Below are positions 34,277-43,365 of a stretch of 64,000 nt of DNA, piece after piece. The notes beneath the pieces were generated by a model. It saw only the letters and a program-made list of their open reading frames with translations, searched no databases and was not told where the DNA came from. How positions within the stretch are numbered: position 1 is the first letter of the stretch; the number at the start of each line of letters is the position of its first letter. A program made the position numbers and the translations under genes. Source of the DNA: a virus; the IMG/VR virus record IMGVR_UViG_3300032236_001244, positions 1 through 64,000 of that record; one strand, given 5' to 3'.

Positions 34277-34668
34277 TGTCGGCTCATCAATTCGTTTAGT
34301 TTGTTTTGAATGTGATTTTGTAAAACACCAATGCTTCGGGAAAATGGAATTTCCAAATACTTCGCCTGCGTTGGTGATTTGTGTCGTGCGTTCAAATCTT
34401 CATGAACGATTAAAGCGTAGTCTACGGCACCACCGCCATACTCAATTTCTGCTTGCGGTGGCTGATTGGCTCCGAGTTGTGGGTGGGTGAATTTCCCCGA
34501 GGCTCGTAGCATTCCCGTATCCACGGGAACGAGACGCTGGCTTTCCTGAAAAACCTGCGACATGACATCATTAATCGCTTGCTGAACCGTGATGTTTACC
34601 TGCGTTGGAAGTAGTAAGAGTTTCTTGACATCAGTTAAGTCAATGTCCACGGTGACATCTAAAGACAT
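34273..34668 (-). CDS. HK97 gp10-like neck/tail completion protein
   Basis: The 131-residue protein contains LVPVDTGMLRASGKF and YGGGAVDYALIVHEDLNARHK...KYLEIPF, the hallmark of the HK97 gp10 family. These proteins join tail to head. Overlaps the terminator gene by 4 nt. The start context is TATCACC ATG, without a Shine-Dalgarno. Confidence 0.85.
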   Translation of the reverse strand: MSLDVTVDIDLTDVKKLLLLPTQVNITVQQAINDVMSQVFQESQRLVPVDTGMLRASGKFTHPQLGANQPPQAEIEYGGGAVDYALIVHEDLNARHKSPTQAKYLEIPFSRSIGVLQNHIQNKLNELMSRQ

Positions 34669-34676
34669 GGTGATAC

Positions 34677-35096
34677 CTACTCAAAGTGAAGCGTCGTGTT
34701 GTGCGCTCCAAATTGGTCGTTGTCGGTGGTCACATCAATCAACACGGGGTGGCGCTGGGCTGGCTGAACCTCGGGAACGGTCACACGACTTTCGGTGGTG
34801 ATTTCTGGAAAAACCCCCATGAGGTAGGCACGACCAGAACTAACAACATTCCGCCCTTCGGCGTCCGTCAAAATTTTGGCGCTGTATTCCAAACGGCAAC
34901 GGTAGGTAACGGGGGCGCCCCATTCCGCTGCTGAGGTGACATTGTGCCGACCGTATGCGTCAAGAACGGGCTCACCCACGGCGTGGGGTGGCATTTGTCC
35001 GTCGTTGCCCACGGGGGTGTAGGTGTTGATTGGCGCTGGGTTTTCGCAAATAACGGTTTGCCCAAACAGTTCGTAAAGGTCGGGGTCAATAGGCAT
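34677..35096 (-). CDS. Head-to-tail stopper-like protein
   Basis: I chose ATG at 35096 (139 residues, MPIDPDLYELFGQ), overlapping the adaptor stop, rather than the longer frame. AAEWGAPVTYRCRLEYSAKILTDAEGRNVVS and AYLMGVFPEITTESRVTVPE match actinophage stopper proteins, which close the head after DNA packaging. Confidence 0.75.
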   Translation of the reverse strand: MPIDPDLYELFGQTVICENPAPINTYTPVGNDGQMPPHAVGEPVLDAYGRHNVTSAAEWGAPVTYRCRLEYSAKILTDAEGRNVVSSGRAYLMGVFPEITTESRVTVPEVQPAQRHPVLIDVTTDNDQFGAHNTTLHFE

Positions 35097-35611
35097 TAGA
35101 CCTCGCTGATTTCTTCGCCAGCGGTGGTCATACCTTCGCCCTGACCCTGATAACCAGGCTCGTAGCCCGTTCCGTAGGTCGTCGTGGTGCCAAGCACCGA
35201 ACCAGAAGGCCACTCATTGGAGACAGCCCAATAACGGTCAAACTTGCCAATTGTAAGTTCGGCACCAAGGGCATTGGGGTCGGCATTGACCATGGGTGGT
35301 GATACTCGGCGTGAACGAGCAAGCAAGTCCTTCGCCAAACGCTCGTAGCGTGAAGCCTTGTCGCCAAGCGACTTGCTGATTGACAAGCCACCAACCGACT
35401 TGCTGGTGCTTTGGGCTTCGCCCGTAAACCGAGCAGCAAGGTTGTAGCAGGTGTTTGAGCCAGCACGGTAGATGTTTTGATTGACTTCAGAAAGGTTGAA
35501 GTAAATTTCTTCGTCTTGGATTAAGGGGTTCGTTTCGTCCGTATCGCCAATCAAAAAGCGAACTGCGTCCTTTGCCGAAGAGGTTGGGTCTGCTGAATAA
35601 GTCCATGTCAT
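35096..35611 (-). CDS. Head-to-tail adaptor protein
   Basis: The 171-residue protein begins with TSSAKDAVRFLIGDTDETNPLIQDEEIYFNLSE, the conserved N-terminus of connector proteins (HK97 gp6 / DnaT-like helical fold) that bind beneath the portal. The C-terminus is Gly/Thr-rich and probably flexible. Confidence 0.85.
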   Translation of the reverse strand: MTWTYSADPTSSAKDAVRFLIGDTDETNPLIQDEEIYFNLSEVNQNIYRAGSNTCYNLAARFTGEAQSTSKSVGGLSISKSLGDKASRYERLAKDLLARSRRVSPPMVNADPNALGAELTIGKFDRYWAVSNEWPSGSVLGTTTTYGTGYEPGYQGQGEGMTTAGEEISEV

Positions 35612-35613
35612 AA

Positions 35614-35964
35614 TTAAGCCTCGGCAATCTTGGCAGCGTCAAACATCATTGAACCGTTAAGAATTCGCTGTTTTCCCGTGGCGGTTTGCGTTGCGGTGAT
35701 TTGGAAGTACCAACGACCGGCGCTCAGGTTTGTCAATTCGTTGCTATCCCACGAGACAATAAGGTTGCCCGACCCGTTTGCCCCGTTGGTTCCACTAATT
35801 CCGCTGACCTTAATAATTTTTGCGACATTGGGTGGTTGCGAAATGGTCATGCGAAACGACCAGCCGGTGCTGAAGTCAATTGGGTTGTCGCCAGCGTCAA
35901 GCCAGCGAAACACGGCGTCGGGAAGCGACGAAGCAGGAGTGGGGTAGGTGATTGAAGTGGTCAT
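35614..35964 (-). CDS. Beta-rich structural protein (fibre N-terminal-like)
   Basis: The 116-residue protein has an immunoglobulin-like pattern (AVFRWLDAGDNPIDFSTGWSF...AGRWYFQITATQ) resembling the N-terminal domain of receptor-binding/BppU-like proteins. AAGGAAGG precedes its ATG. It sits next to the repeat-fibre gene; a virion role is inferred. Confidence 0.65.
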   Translation of the reverse strand: MTTSITYPTPASSLPDAVFRWLDAGDNPIDFSTGWSFRMTISQPPNVAKIIKVSGISGTNGANGSGNLIVSWDSNELTNLSAGRWYFQITATQTATGKQRILNGSMMFDAAKIAEA

Positions 35965-35967
35965 TGA

Positions 35968-36903
35968 TTAGTTTCCTTCCTTGTAAGAGGATACTGCGTC
36001 CTCTATAAAAACGGTTGTGGTGTTTGGCTCAACCAGCGTCTCTGTTGTACCCGTCTCGTTAAAACCCGAAAATGTAGGCTCGGCGTTGAGCGTGTTTTGT
36101 TTTGCTTCAATAAACAGGGTTGGATAGTTGGTGATTATTTTGTAGATGTACTGCCATACGGACAAGTACTGCTTCAAAAGACTTTCGCCGTCTCTGCTGA
36201 GACTAATGCTTCGCAAAGCGGAAACACTTTGAGTGAGGGCGGAGTATGCGGAACTAATAAAGGAAACTGATTTTGGCGCTGTTGCGCTTTGGGTCAAATT
36301 GGAAGCGTTGCTTCGTGTACGACTTGACGATTTGGAGCCGTTGGCGAATTGAGATTGCTTAAGCGAAGCAAAACGATTTGCTGAAAGGGTTTTTGCGCTA
36401 CTGACCGCCTGAACCGCTTTGGCGTATGCCGAAGTGATGTAAGAAACGCTTTTGGCATTTTGGGTGACTTGCGTTTCGCTTACCGAGCCAGAACGAGTTT
36501 GCGTTGCGGTTTTTGAGTTATTTGTGCTTTGCGTTTCCGTTGCTGAACTGTAACGAATTTCCGCAACACTTTTGGCATTGCGGACAAATTGCGAAGCGTT
36601 CACAGCATTTGAGCGAACCCGAGAATTTTGGTTTGAGTTCTGTACAAATTGAACTTCGGTAGAAGCGTTTGAATGAACCGTAGCGGTTACTTTGGCTCCA
36701 CTGGTGAATTGGAATGTAGCAACGGCTCCAACATTTTCTTCTTGGCGAGATTTGGCGTTGGTGATGTTTTCAAAAAGAATGGCTGTGCCACTGACAACAT
36801 AGACAGTTGATGTTTGCCCAAGGTATAAACCGGCAAAGGAAGTCGTACCACCGCCGTTATAAAGCGTGGCAAATACTGTATAAGTAGGATTGCTGGTGGG
36901 CAT
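35968..36903 (-). CDS. Fibre protein with ten 20-residue repeats
   Basis: The 311-residue protein has a beta-rich head (residues 1-45), ten tandem repeats of exactly 20 residues (46-245), and a C-terminal helix plus short tail. Each repeat has Ala/Ser-Lys at positions 5-6 and a Gln at position 20. Such regular short repeats suit a beta-helical or trimeric shaft. It lies among tail and head fibre genes. No known family recognised. Confidence 0.7.
   Translation of the reverse strand: MPTSNPTYTVFATLYNGGGTTSFAGLYLGQTSTVYVVSGTAILFENITNAKSRQEENVGAVATFQFTSGAKVTATVHSNASTEVQFVQNSNQNSRVRSNAVNASQFVRNAKSVAEIRYSSATETQSTNNSKTATQTRSGSVSETQVTQNAKSVSYITSAYAKAVQAVSSAKTLSANRFASLKQSQFANGSKSSSRTRSNASNLTQSATAPKSVSFISSAYSALTQSVSALRSISLSRDGESLLKQYLSVWQYIYKIITNYPTLFIEAKQNTLNAEPTFSGFNETGTTETLVEPNTTTVFIEDAVSSYKEGN
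36169..36768 (-). repeat. Ten 20-residue coding repeats (60 nt period)
   Basis: Covers residues 46-245 of the fibre protein; register is kept without gaps. DNA copies have diverged, so selection appears to act on protein pattern. Confidence 0.75.
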
Positions 36904-36918
36904 AGCCCCTTACCAGCC

Positions 36919-37566
36919 TTAGTTGCTCATCACCCAAGTGGGAGTGACCTTCAGGGTGTCGTTGGGCGAAAGGGTGGGCGAAGAACCGTCGGAGAACGAC
37001 GAAGCGTACAGTGCTGTTCCACCCGTTGAAGCGGTCGCAATGAAGAAACCGTACGAAGCCGACCAAGTTCCCGTGGCAATACCGAAGGTGACCTGCGTTC
37101 CAACGGTCTTTTCTCCGTTAGCAGCGTCTCCAGCGGTAACCGTCGCACCGTTGCTTTGGTTAGAAGCAAGTGCTGATGAAAGAAGCACCTGATTTCCACC
37201 AGGCAGACCAATAACAACTTTCGCAGCCTCAGTTCCAACAACAATGGTCATGCCGACGACAAGACCCGTGGTTGAAGTGAGCGTCACAAGTTGCGAACCC
37301 GAAGAAGCAGCGCCGTTCAGCGTCGTGGTCAAAATAGGTGCGGTGAGGTACGAGTACGCACGGGTGGGTGCGCCAAACGAAGCAATCTGCCGTGAATAAC
37401 CGGCGCCCGTCTGTTCGGTGATACCCGAACCAATGGTTGCCGTCGCCGTTGGGAAAGAACTGTCGGTAAAAAGACCGACATACAGGTTTGAGTAAGTCGT
37501 TGGCGTAGCGGTGATTACCTGATTGAGCATGATAACCAGACCGCTGTTAAGAAAAACCTGTGACAC
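36919..37566 (-). CDS. Tail-associated structural protein
   Basis: The 215-residue protein starts at GTG with AGGAG upstream. It has a YVGLFTDSSFP...GAGYSRQ pattern found in phage tail fibre-associated proteins, a central beta module (SQLVTLTSTTGLVVGMTIVVG) shared with the giant tail protein, and a final SYGFFIATASTGGTALYASSF. Structural role inferred. Confidence 0.65.
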   Translation of the reverse strand: MSQVFLNSGLVIMLNQVITATPTTYSNLYVGLFTDSSFPTATATIGSGITEQTGAGYSRQIASFGAPTRAYSYLTAPILTTTLNGAASSGSQLVTLTSTTGLVVGMTIVVGTEAAKVVIGLPGGNQVLLSSALASNQSNGATVTAGDAANGEKTVGTQVTFGIATGTWSASYGFFIATASTGGTALYASSFSDGSSPTLSPNDTLKVTPTWVMSN

Positions 37567-37619
37567 GCTTCGCTCCTAGGGACTATTGACTAGCCCAAAT
37601 CTATCACAGGGTTTTAAAA

Positions 37620-37856
37620 CTACTGCTGGGGAGCAGGCGCAGGTAGTGCGTCCAATTCATTCTGGTGAACCTCAATTGCCTTGGCAAGAGTGTCAAGGTT
37701 TGCCTGATTGGTCGCAATTGTTCCTTCGTCGCCATTGTTCTCGGTGAGAACCTTCTGGTTCAAAGAAATTTGGTACGCCTCTGAAGCAAACTGCTGAATA
37801 CGACCAACAAGGATTTCTCGCTTCTGGTCGTCGGTGAGTAGGGTGCTGTAGTCCAT
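37620..37856 (-). CDS. Small helical protein
   Basis: The 78-residue protein is helical (DDQKREILVGRIQQFASEAYQ) with a Pro/Ala end. It lies between two fibre genes and has its own leaderless-type -10 box; it may be an assembly helper. Confidence 0.65.
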   Translation of the reverse strand: MDYSTLLTDDQKREILVGRIQQFASEAYQISLNQKVLTENNGDEGTIATNQANLDTLAKAIEVHQNELDALPAPAPQQ

Positions 37857-37862
37857 GGGGAA

Positions 37863-37868
37863 ACTATA
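37863..37868 (-). promoter_or_regulatory. -10 box, leaderless layout
   Basis: TATAGT lies 6 nt before the ATG at 37856; no -35 match. Confidence 0.45.
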
Positions 37869-37878
37869 CCAGAGTTTG

Positions 37879-40767
37879 TTACAGAATGCCCAGCCACGGC
37901 AATGTTGTTGAGGAAGTGGTCACAACGCTTGATGTGTTGAGGTTCGTCCAAGGTGCGCCAGAGTTGTCTGCTGAAGTGTTGGCTCGTCCATACAGGGTTC
38001 CCGTCGCACCAGCCTGAGAGTTGATGTTAATAATCGCTGCTGTGGTTTGGTTTGCCTTCACAATGGTCGGTAGCGTGGTTGAAGCACGAGCCGAGTACGC
38101 CAGCCAATAAACACCAGGCGAGGGAATTGTGTAAGAAGTTCCTGCTACAAGGTTTGAACCGTTCCAAACATTGACAATCGCAATGTTATTTTGACCCACC
38201 GAGCCACCCGTGGTTGAGGTGGAGTTACCCCACGCCAACAATTGTCGCCCGTCGGTTGAGTAAAGACCCATGAAGGTTCCGCTTACTCCCGAACCCAAGG
38301 TGTTGAGGTAGAAAGTGAAGAAACTAAACGAAACCGGATAACCAATGTAAATGGCTGTGTAGTAAACAGTTCCGTTCGCAACCAACTGCGTCACCGTCGG
38401 GGTGATAGCAGGGTCAAATGTCCACCCCAAAAGCGGAAGGGCAAAACCGTTAAGGTGTTGTTTTGTCGGGACGGGTTGGTAAAAGTCACCGACACGGGAA
38501 GGTGCGTACTGAACAATTGGTGAACCAATGGCACCACTATCCTTAAATTGGAAAACCGAGGCGTTGAAAGCGTTGTTGATGAGTTCAAGCCCACCACCGC
38601 TACTGTTTGTTGCTGAACGAAGCGAAATTGAGCCGGAACTAGACCTATCGGTAAAGGTGAGGGCGTCGGTTGAACTGCCAACCGAGGAAGTGCTGATAGA
38701 CAAACCATAAACTCCGGAAATTTTGTTGGAGTTAAGGTTCAGGTTTCCAGCCGAAGTAACGCTAAGCAACGGTGTCGCAGCGGAGTTCTGAATTTGAAGC
38801 AAATCGGCGCTTTGCGAAGCCTGACCCTTGATAATCAGTCCAATGTTGGTGGTTGCTGAAGGGCTAAAGGTCGGGGTTTGCGAAAGAACAACCGAGCCGG
38901 TTCCCGTTGAGGTCGTGGTTCCCGTTCCGCCATAGCCAACGCCAAGAGTTCCTGACAGAGATACGGCACCCGAAGTTGCTGAACTTGGGAGTAAGCCCGT
39001 AGAACCGCCAGAGAAGGTAGTCACGCCCGTCGTAGAGGTTAGGTAGGTGTTTGTGTCTACCGACAGGTTTCCGGAAGCGTCGCTCTTGACAAAGCCAGCA
39101 GAGGAAAGACCAACCTTTGTCAATGCTGAAGAGGTTGAGGCACTAGTCAAAAGGGTGGCTGACGAGGGAATGCTTGTGCCATTTACGGTTGTAAGGCTCG
39201 GGAGAGAGGTCGTAGCCGTGGTGACCAAGGTTGCCGAAGCAGGAATGCTCGTTCCGTTTACCGTCGTGAGACTTGGAAGGGAAGTGGTGGCGGTGGTCAC
39301 CAAAGTAGAACTCGCAGGAATGGTGGTTCCATTGACGCTCGTGACGCTCGGAAGTGAGGTCACATTGGAAGCCATTGCGCCGAGGTTGGTAAGCGCACCA
39401 GAGGCGGTGGTTGAGCCTGTGCCACCTGCCAAAATCGGCAAAGTTCCAGCCGTAAGTGCCGAAGACGAGGTGGAGTAAAGAGCATTGTTGGCAGAGGTAA
39501 AACCCGACAATCCCGTTCCACCATTGGCGGTTGCCAAAATACCAACAAGGTGGTCGGTTCCGTTGGCGGTAGTCATGTACCATTGCCCACCGCCATAGTT
39601 GATAAATGAGTAAGCCTCATTTGGATTGACGGTGTAGTTGGTGACACCCGTTCCGCTACCAAGTGGAACCATTGAGTTGGTTCCAAAACCAAGCGTCACA
39701 TTGTTGGTTGAGCGATTGATGAACGACCACATAGCACCGTCTTGCGGATTGGGGGGTGCGGTGATTGTTTGACCCGTGCTACTTCCCGTAAAAATGGTGA
39801 CTTCGTTCACCTTTGCCGTAGCGTTGGCAGAGCGAAGGGCAAGGTGGTTGGAAATAGTAGACCACCAAGTTCCTGGCGTTCCAGCAGTCGTACAAACCCA
39901 AATAGTTGCCGTTTGGTCAATAACAAAGTCACCAACGGCGAAAGTTCCCGTTGTAGGTGCGCCATTGACGGTTCCGCCGACATAACGAGTTCCAGCCGTA
40001 GCACCGGTCAAACCTGTTGCCTTGAAATCGGTGGCAGAGATTTCACCAGCGTAGGTAGGGGTCACATAGGTATTTGTATCTACCGTCAAGTTTCCCGAAG
40101 CGTCAGATTTAACAAAACCAGCCGAAGAAAGACCAATTTTGGTTAGTGCTGAAGTCGTTGAGGTCGTCGTTAAAAGCGTTGCCGAAGAGGGAATGCTTGT
40201 GCTGTTTACGCTAGTAACGCTGGGTAGCGAGGTGGTAGAAGTCGTAACCAAGGTTGCCGACGAGGGGATTGTCGTACCGTTAATTGATGTTGCGGTAGCA
40301 ACTCCGAGCGACGGCGTGGTGAAACTTGGGCTAACCAGAGGGGCGTAAGTTGTGGCAATCGTTGAGATTGCCGAGAAAATAGACGCAAACTCCGCTCCAC
40401 CAATCATTGGGAAGCAGTTGTAGGTTCCTGCTGAACCTGCTGAGTGGGCAAACTTTGGAGTTGAGTAGCCTCGCCCGTTGCGAGTTCCGTCCGTCCAAAT
40501 GGTAACGACACCCGTTGAGGTGTTTACCGCCGAGCAAAGTATGTGTTCTTCGGTGGCGGTTCCAAAATCAACAACAACCGTAAAAGTTCCCGAGGTTCCA
40601 AGCGGATTAGCGGTCGCTTGACCGTCGGTTCCCGTTTCAAGCCAAGTAGAGGCATTGGCAACGGTGAAGGTTGTCTCTACATAAGTGCTAGAAAGCGTTG
40701 TGGTTGGGTACGAGGGCTTTGCCGAACCACCAACAGAGCGCATTGCGGTGGAAGAAGGGTATGCCAT
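37879..40767 (-). CDS. Large tail fibre protein
   Basis: The 962-residue protein has an N-terminal attachment region (FTVANASTWLETGTDG...VVVDFGTATEEHILC), repeated modules of about 24 residues (TTVNGTSIPASATLVTTAT), internal repeats SSAGFVKSDASGNLxVDTNTY at two places, and a C-terminal beta-sandwich (about 790-962) likely to bind the receptor (FSFFTFYLNTLGSGVSGTFMGLYS). Typical of long phage tail fibres. Confidence 0.8.
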   Translation of the reverse strand: MAYPSSTAMRSVGGSAKPSYPTTTLSSTYVETTFTVANASTWLETGTDGQATANPLGTSGTFTVVVDFGTATEEHILCSAVNTSTGVVTIWTDGTRNGRGYSTPKFAHSAGSAGTYNCFPMIGGAEFASIFSAISTIATTYAPLVSPSFTTPSLGVATATSINGTTIPSSATLVTTSTTSLPSVTSVNSTSIPSSATLLTTTSTTSALTKIGLSSAGFVKSDASGNLTVDTNTYVTPTYAGEISATDFKATGLTGATAGTRYVGGTVNGAPTTGTFAVGDFVIDQTATIWVCTTAGTPGTWWSTISNHLALRSANATAKVNEVTIFTGSSTGQTITAPPNPQDGAMWSFINRSTNNVTLGFGTNSMVPLGSGTGVTNYTVNPNEAYSFINYGGGQWYMTTANGTDHLVGILATANGGTGLSGFTSANNALYSTSSSALTAGTLPILAGGTGSTTASGALTNLGAMASNVTSLPSVTSVNGTTIPASSTLVTTATTSLPSLTTVNGTSIPASATLVTTATTSLPSLTTVNGTSIPSSATLLTSASTSSALTKVGLSSAGFVKSDASGNLSVDTNTYLTSTTGVTTFSGGSTGLLPSSATSGAVSLSGTLGVGYGGTGTTTSTGTGSVVLSQTPTFSPSATTNIGLIIKGQASQSADLLQIQNSAATPLLSVTSAGNLNLNSNKISGVYGLSISTSSVGSSTDALTFTDRSSSGSISLRSATNSSGGGLELINNAFNASVFQFKDSGAIGSPIVQYAPSRVGDFYQPVPTKQHLNGFALPLLGWTFDPAITPTVTQLVANGTVYYTAIYIGYPVSFSFFTFYLNTLGSGVSGTFMGLYSTDGRQLLAWGNSTSTTGGSVGQNNIAIVNVWNGSNLVAGTSYTIPSPGVYWLAYSARASTTLPTIVKANQTTAAIININSQAGATGTLYGRANTSADNSGAPWTNLNTSSVVTTSSTTLPWLGIL

Positions 40768-40769
40768 AG

Positions 40770-40784
40770 CCGTATTCTATACGG
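40770..40784 (-). promoter_or_regulatory. -10 box inside a 15-bp palindrome
   Basis: TAGAAT lies 6 nt before the fibre ATG at 40767 and is the centre of CCGTAT-TCT-ATACGG. The palindrome could be a repressor site on a leaderless promoter. Confidence 0.4.
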
Positions 40785-40793
40785 TGTTTTTTG

Positions 40794-41303
40794 TTACTTC
40801 GTTTCGTCGTACAGGATTTTGCTGATAACAATGTGGTTGGCGAGGTCAATAAAACTGTCGCTCACACCCTCGTGTCTTAAAATTTTCCCGTTGAATGCGT
40901 TGGTTAAACGCTGAACCTTCTCCAAAGCACGGATAAAGCACGACTTCCACGCAGGAATACCGATTGCTTCCGCTGAACGGTAGTTGGCGTAGATGTCCGA
41001 GCCTGTGCCGTAGTCGCTGGACTTGCTGATGTGGATACGGAGCATTTCCGCAAGGACGGCACGGAAACGAGGGTCGCCACCGTCGGGGAACTCCGGCTGG
41101 ACATACGGCGTTCCGTCGGGGTTCACACGACGACGACCCGAACCGGCTCGCACGACCTTAATTTCCGGTGACGGATTGGACAAATTAATTTGTCGCTCTT
41201 CTTCAACGAGATACTTATTGATTTCGTTGTAATTCATTCCTGTTGGGGAATAAACCTGACCAATAAAGTCGTTGTAGTGCCAAGAGTTGTTGTTTTTAGT
41301 CAT
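40794..41303 (-). CDS. Nucleotide-modification-associated (DUF1599-like) protein
   Basis: The 169-residue protein has LAEMLRIHISKSSDYGTGSD, then RALEKVQRLTNAF and VSDSFIDLANHIVISKIL, the pattern of small helical proteins linked to phage nucleotide metabolism (DUF1599/DUF6378, distant from MazG). A nucleotide-related role is inferred from family resemblance only. Overlaps the upstream gene by 8 nt. Confidence 0.55.
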   Translation of the reverse strand: MTKNNNSWHYNDFIGQVYSPTGMNYNEINKYLVEEERQINLSNPSPEIKVVRAGSGRRRVNPDGTPYVQPEFPDGGDPRFRAVLAEMLRIHISKSSDYGTGSDIYANYRSAEAIGIPAWKSCFIRALEKVQRLTNAFNGKILRHEGVSDSFIDLANHIVISKILYDETK

Positions 41304-41772
41304 GTTCTTTCTTTTCGTATTCCAATAATTTGTGAATTTCGGTCGCTATGTTTCTGACCATGCTGATTTCCCTGCGAACTTCTCTTATTAACTCACCGCT
41401 GGTTTGCGAAATGGTCAAGTGCGAGAGCGCCTGTTCAGCAGCGATTGCGTCCGCTCGTTTTGCTGCGATTAGAAGAATTGCTCCTTGAAGCCCAGCCAGC
41501 ATAGACAGGAAAAGGTTAAGGAGAATGAAAGGGTAGGGGTCAAACCCACGGTTGTTGAGCCACACAACATTGGTGATTGCCCAAAGCACCATAAAGCCAA
41601 CGAATGAGGCTACAAAACCCCACGAGCCCATGACCTTGCGGACATTATCCGCTGCTCTTTCTCCACGGGTTAATTCAGCGCCCGTACGAACGCCTGGTAG
41701 TGGCGTCCACGGATTGGAAGGGTCAAACCAATCCTCGTTTTCAATTCCGTCAGTCCAATCGTTGCTAACCAC
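41296..41772 (-). CDS. DUF1003-like membrane protein
   Basis: The 158-residue protein starts at GTG and carries GERAADNVRKVMGSWGF, two transmembrane helices and FDPYPFILLNLFLSMLAGLQG, the signature of bacterial DUF1003 membrane proteins. It is probably host-derived. The function of the family is unknown. A phage role in membrane change or exclusion is speculation. Confidence 0.8.
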   Translation of the reverse strand: MVSNDWTDGIENEDWFDPSNPWTPLPGVRTGAELTRGERAADNVRKVMGSWGFVASFVGFMVLWAITNVVWLNNRGFDPYPFILLNLFLSMLAGLQGAILLIAAKRADAIAAEQALSHLTISQTSGELIREVRREISMVRNIATEIHKLLEYEKKEHD

Positions 41773-42136
41773 CGATTACCTCGGCACGGGTAACAATTTT
41801 GACCGTTGAAAGAATTTCAATTACCTGAGCCTCTGGGCGGTGGTGATGATAAGCGTGAATTGGAAGACCAATTGAACGGGCTACGGCTACCTCAATCTTC
41901 GCACCTTCGCTACGACCCCACGCTGGAAGAACCATAACTGCTTCACAGTTCAACAATTGCCCCAAGTGGTTACGCATTGCTGAATTGAACGATTGGTCGC
42001 TGGCTGGCTCGCTCGCACCTTCGGCTGGGTTGTAAACCTCGTGACCCAATTTACGGAGCCGTTCGGTTGCTTCGTTAAAGGCTGAGAAGTTGCTGTTTGG
42101 CAAGCCACGCATAGGGCCGCTTAGGTAATACTTCAT
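41765..42136 (-). CDS. DUF4406 / nucleoside deoxyribosyltransferase-like
   Basis: I chose ATG at 42136 (123 residues), overlapping the upstream stop as ATGA. MKYYLSGPMRGLPNSNFSAFN...LRKLGHEVYNP...VMVLPAWGRSEGAKIEVAVARSIGLPIHAY matches DUF4406, a fold related to nucleoside 2-deoxyribosyltransferases. Nucleotide salvage is likely; the exact substrate cannot be told. Confidence 0.75.
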   Translation of the reverse strand: MKYYLSGPMRGLPNSNFSAFNEATERLRKLGHEVYNPAEGASEPASDQSFNSAMRNHLGQLLNCEAVMVLPAWGRSEGAKIEVAVARSIGLPIHAYHHHRPEAQVIEILSTVKIVTRAEVIGG

Positions 42137-43365
42137 GAGAAAATCGCCAAATCTCCCCACGGGCGTTCCCCGTAGGCGCTTCCAATTCCAACTACCAACA
42201 TTCCGGCAGCGGCGTGTTTTCCTGCTCGTTGCTGAAACCACTCGGAGCCACCGTCCATTGCTGGGCATTGGAACACATAGCGTTCTTGCTCCGACGCAAC
42301 AAAGTGGTGATAGTGACCCGTAAACAAAATCTTGGCGTCACCCAAAGGGTTGTTTCCCGTCCATTGGTTCTTCCACCAAGTGTGAATACGCTGGGTGCTT
42401 TCCGAACCGTTACGACCAAATTGGTGACCGTGCGCCCAGCCGACATCAACGCCAGAGATGTTGAGCGTTAGCGTCATGTCTTGGCGCTCGTCCTCGCTGA
42501 GGTGGTGAAAAATAACCGCCCCGTTGCCATAGCGGTCGGGGTTTTGGGCGCAAGCAAAAGCAACATAACGGAACACCTGAACATCTGCGTTATCGTCAAA
42601 ATTTGTCACCGACTTGCCGTCCATGCGGACTTCTCCGTGATTACCAGGTACGGCTGCGACATGAACGGGAATGTCCAATTTGTCCACGCACAAGTTCACG
42701 AAGCGCATGATGAGGCGCACCGCAATCTCCATTTGCTCGTGGAAGTTTCGGTCGGTGGTGAATAATTGTTGGGCGTAGTAGCCAGCAAAGTTTTCAATAA
42801 TGTCGCCAACGCCTACGAGGTAGATAGCCTCGGGGCGTCGTCCGCACTTAACGAGAAACTTGACATACTCAATAAATTGGTCTTGCGCTCGTTCAATACG
42901 AGCCACGGTAGCGTCGGTACCGCCCCCTTCCCCCTTCCCGATTTGCCAATCAGCAAGGTTTGCGATAAGGGAAAAGCCCGTCTTTTCTTTTGAAACGGGT
43001 AGGCGTGAGGGCTTTAACTTTGCGTATCGCTTAGCAACCTCTTCGGGGTCAAGGACATCATTCCATAAGGTGAATACATTGGCTTTCCACGACTTTGAAG
43101 TAGTGGATACCCCGTCCTTCGTTACGGTCTTGACTTCCAAAGTAACGGAAGTGGGGTCAATGTGGTGAAGGGCTGGGTTGCCGTTCAATTCCTTTAGAAG
43201 TTCGTTCCACTCCGCACGGGTGGGTGGGGTGTCTCGCTCACCGCTGGTGATTGAGCCTCGGGCGGAGCCGGAGCCCTTGCGAGCCTTTCCAATTACGAGC
43301 GTTGGCTCCAAACCAGAAGGTTTCTTGGGGGCGTTGGCTCTATCAGCACTTTCACGCAAACTCAT
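42133..43365 (-). CDS. Calcineurin-like metallophosphoesterase
   Basis: I chose the ATG at 43365 (410 residues) because it overlaps the previous stop (ATGA). Metal-binding motifs appear in order: LADWQIGKGEGG, YLVGVGDIIENF, AVPGNHGEVR, and late histidines GWAHGHQFG and FTGHYHHF. These fit a two-metal phosphoesterase of the SbcD/Mre11 superfamily. A nuclease or nucleotide phosphatase role is likely. An N-terminal basic Ser/Arg/Gly-rich stretch precedes the core. Confidence 0.8.
   Translation of the reverse strand: MSLRESADRANAPKKPSGLEPTLVIGKARKGSGSARGSITSGERDTPPTRAEWNELLKELNGNPALHHIDPTSVTLEVKTVTKDGVSTTSKSWKANVFTLWNDVLDPEEVAKRYAKLKPSRLPVSKEKTGFSLIANLADWQIGKGEGGGTDATVARIERAQDQFIEYVKFLVKCGRRPEAIYLVGVGDIIENFAGYYAQQLFTTDRNFHEQMEIAVRLIMRFVNLCVDKLDIPVHVAAVPGNHGEVRMDGKSVTNFDDNADVQVFRYVAFACAQNPDRYGNGAVIFHHLSEDERQDMTLTLNISGVDVGWAHGHQFGRNGSESTQRIHTWWKNQWTGNNPLGDAKILFTGHYHHFVASEQERYVFQCPAMDGGSEWFQQRAGKHAAAGMLVVGIGSAYGERPWGDLAIFS

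Noticed and set aside
36169-36768. Regular 60-nt repeats as a CRISPR array
   Set aside because: They are in frame, diverged at DNA level and encode a continuous protein; no spacer-repeat structure.
37879-40767. Repeated DNA in the tail fibre gene as a mobile element
   Set aside because: The repeats are coding modules in one frame, with no terminal inverted repeats or transposase.
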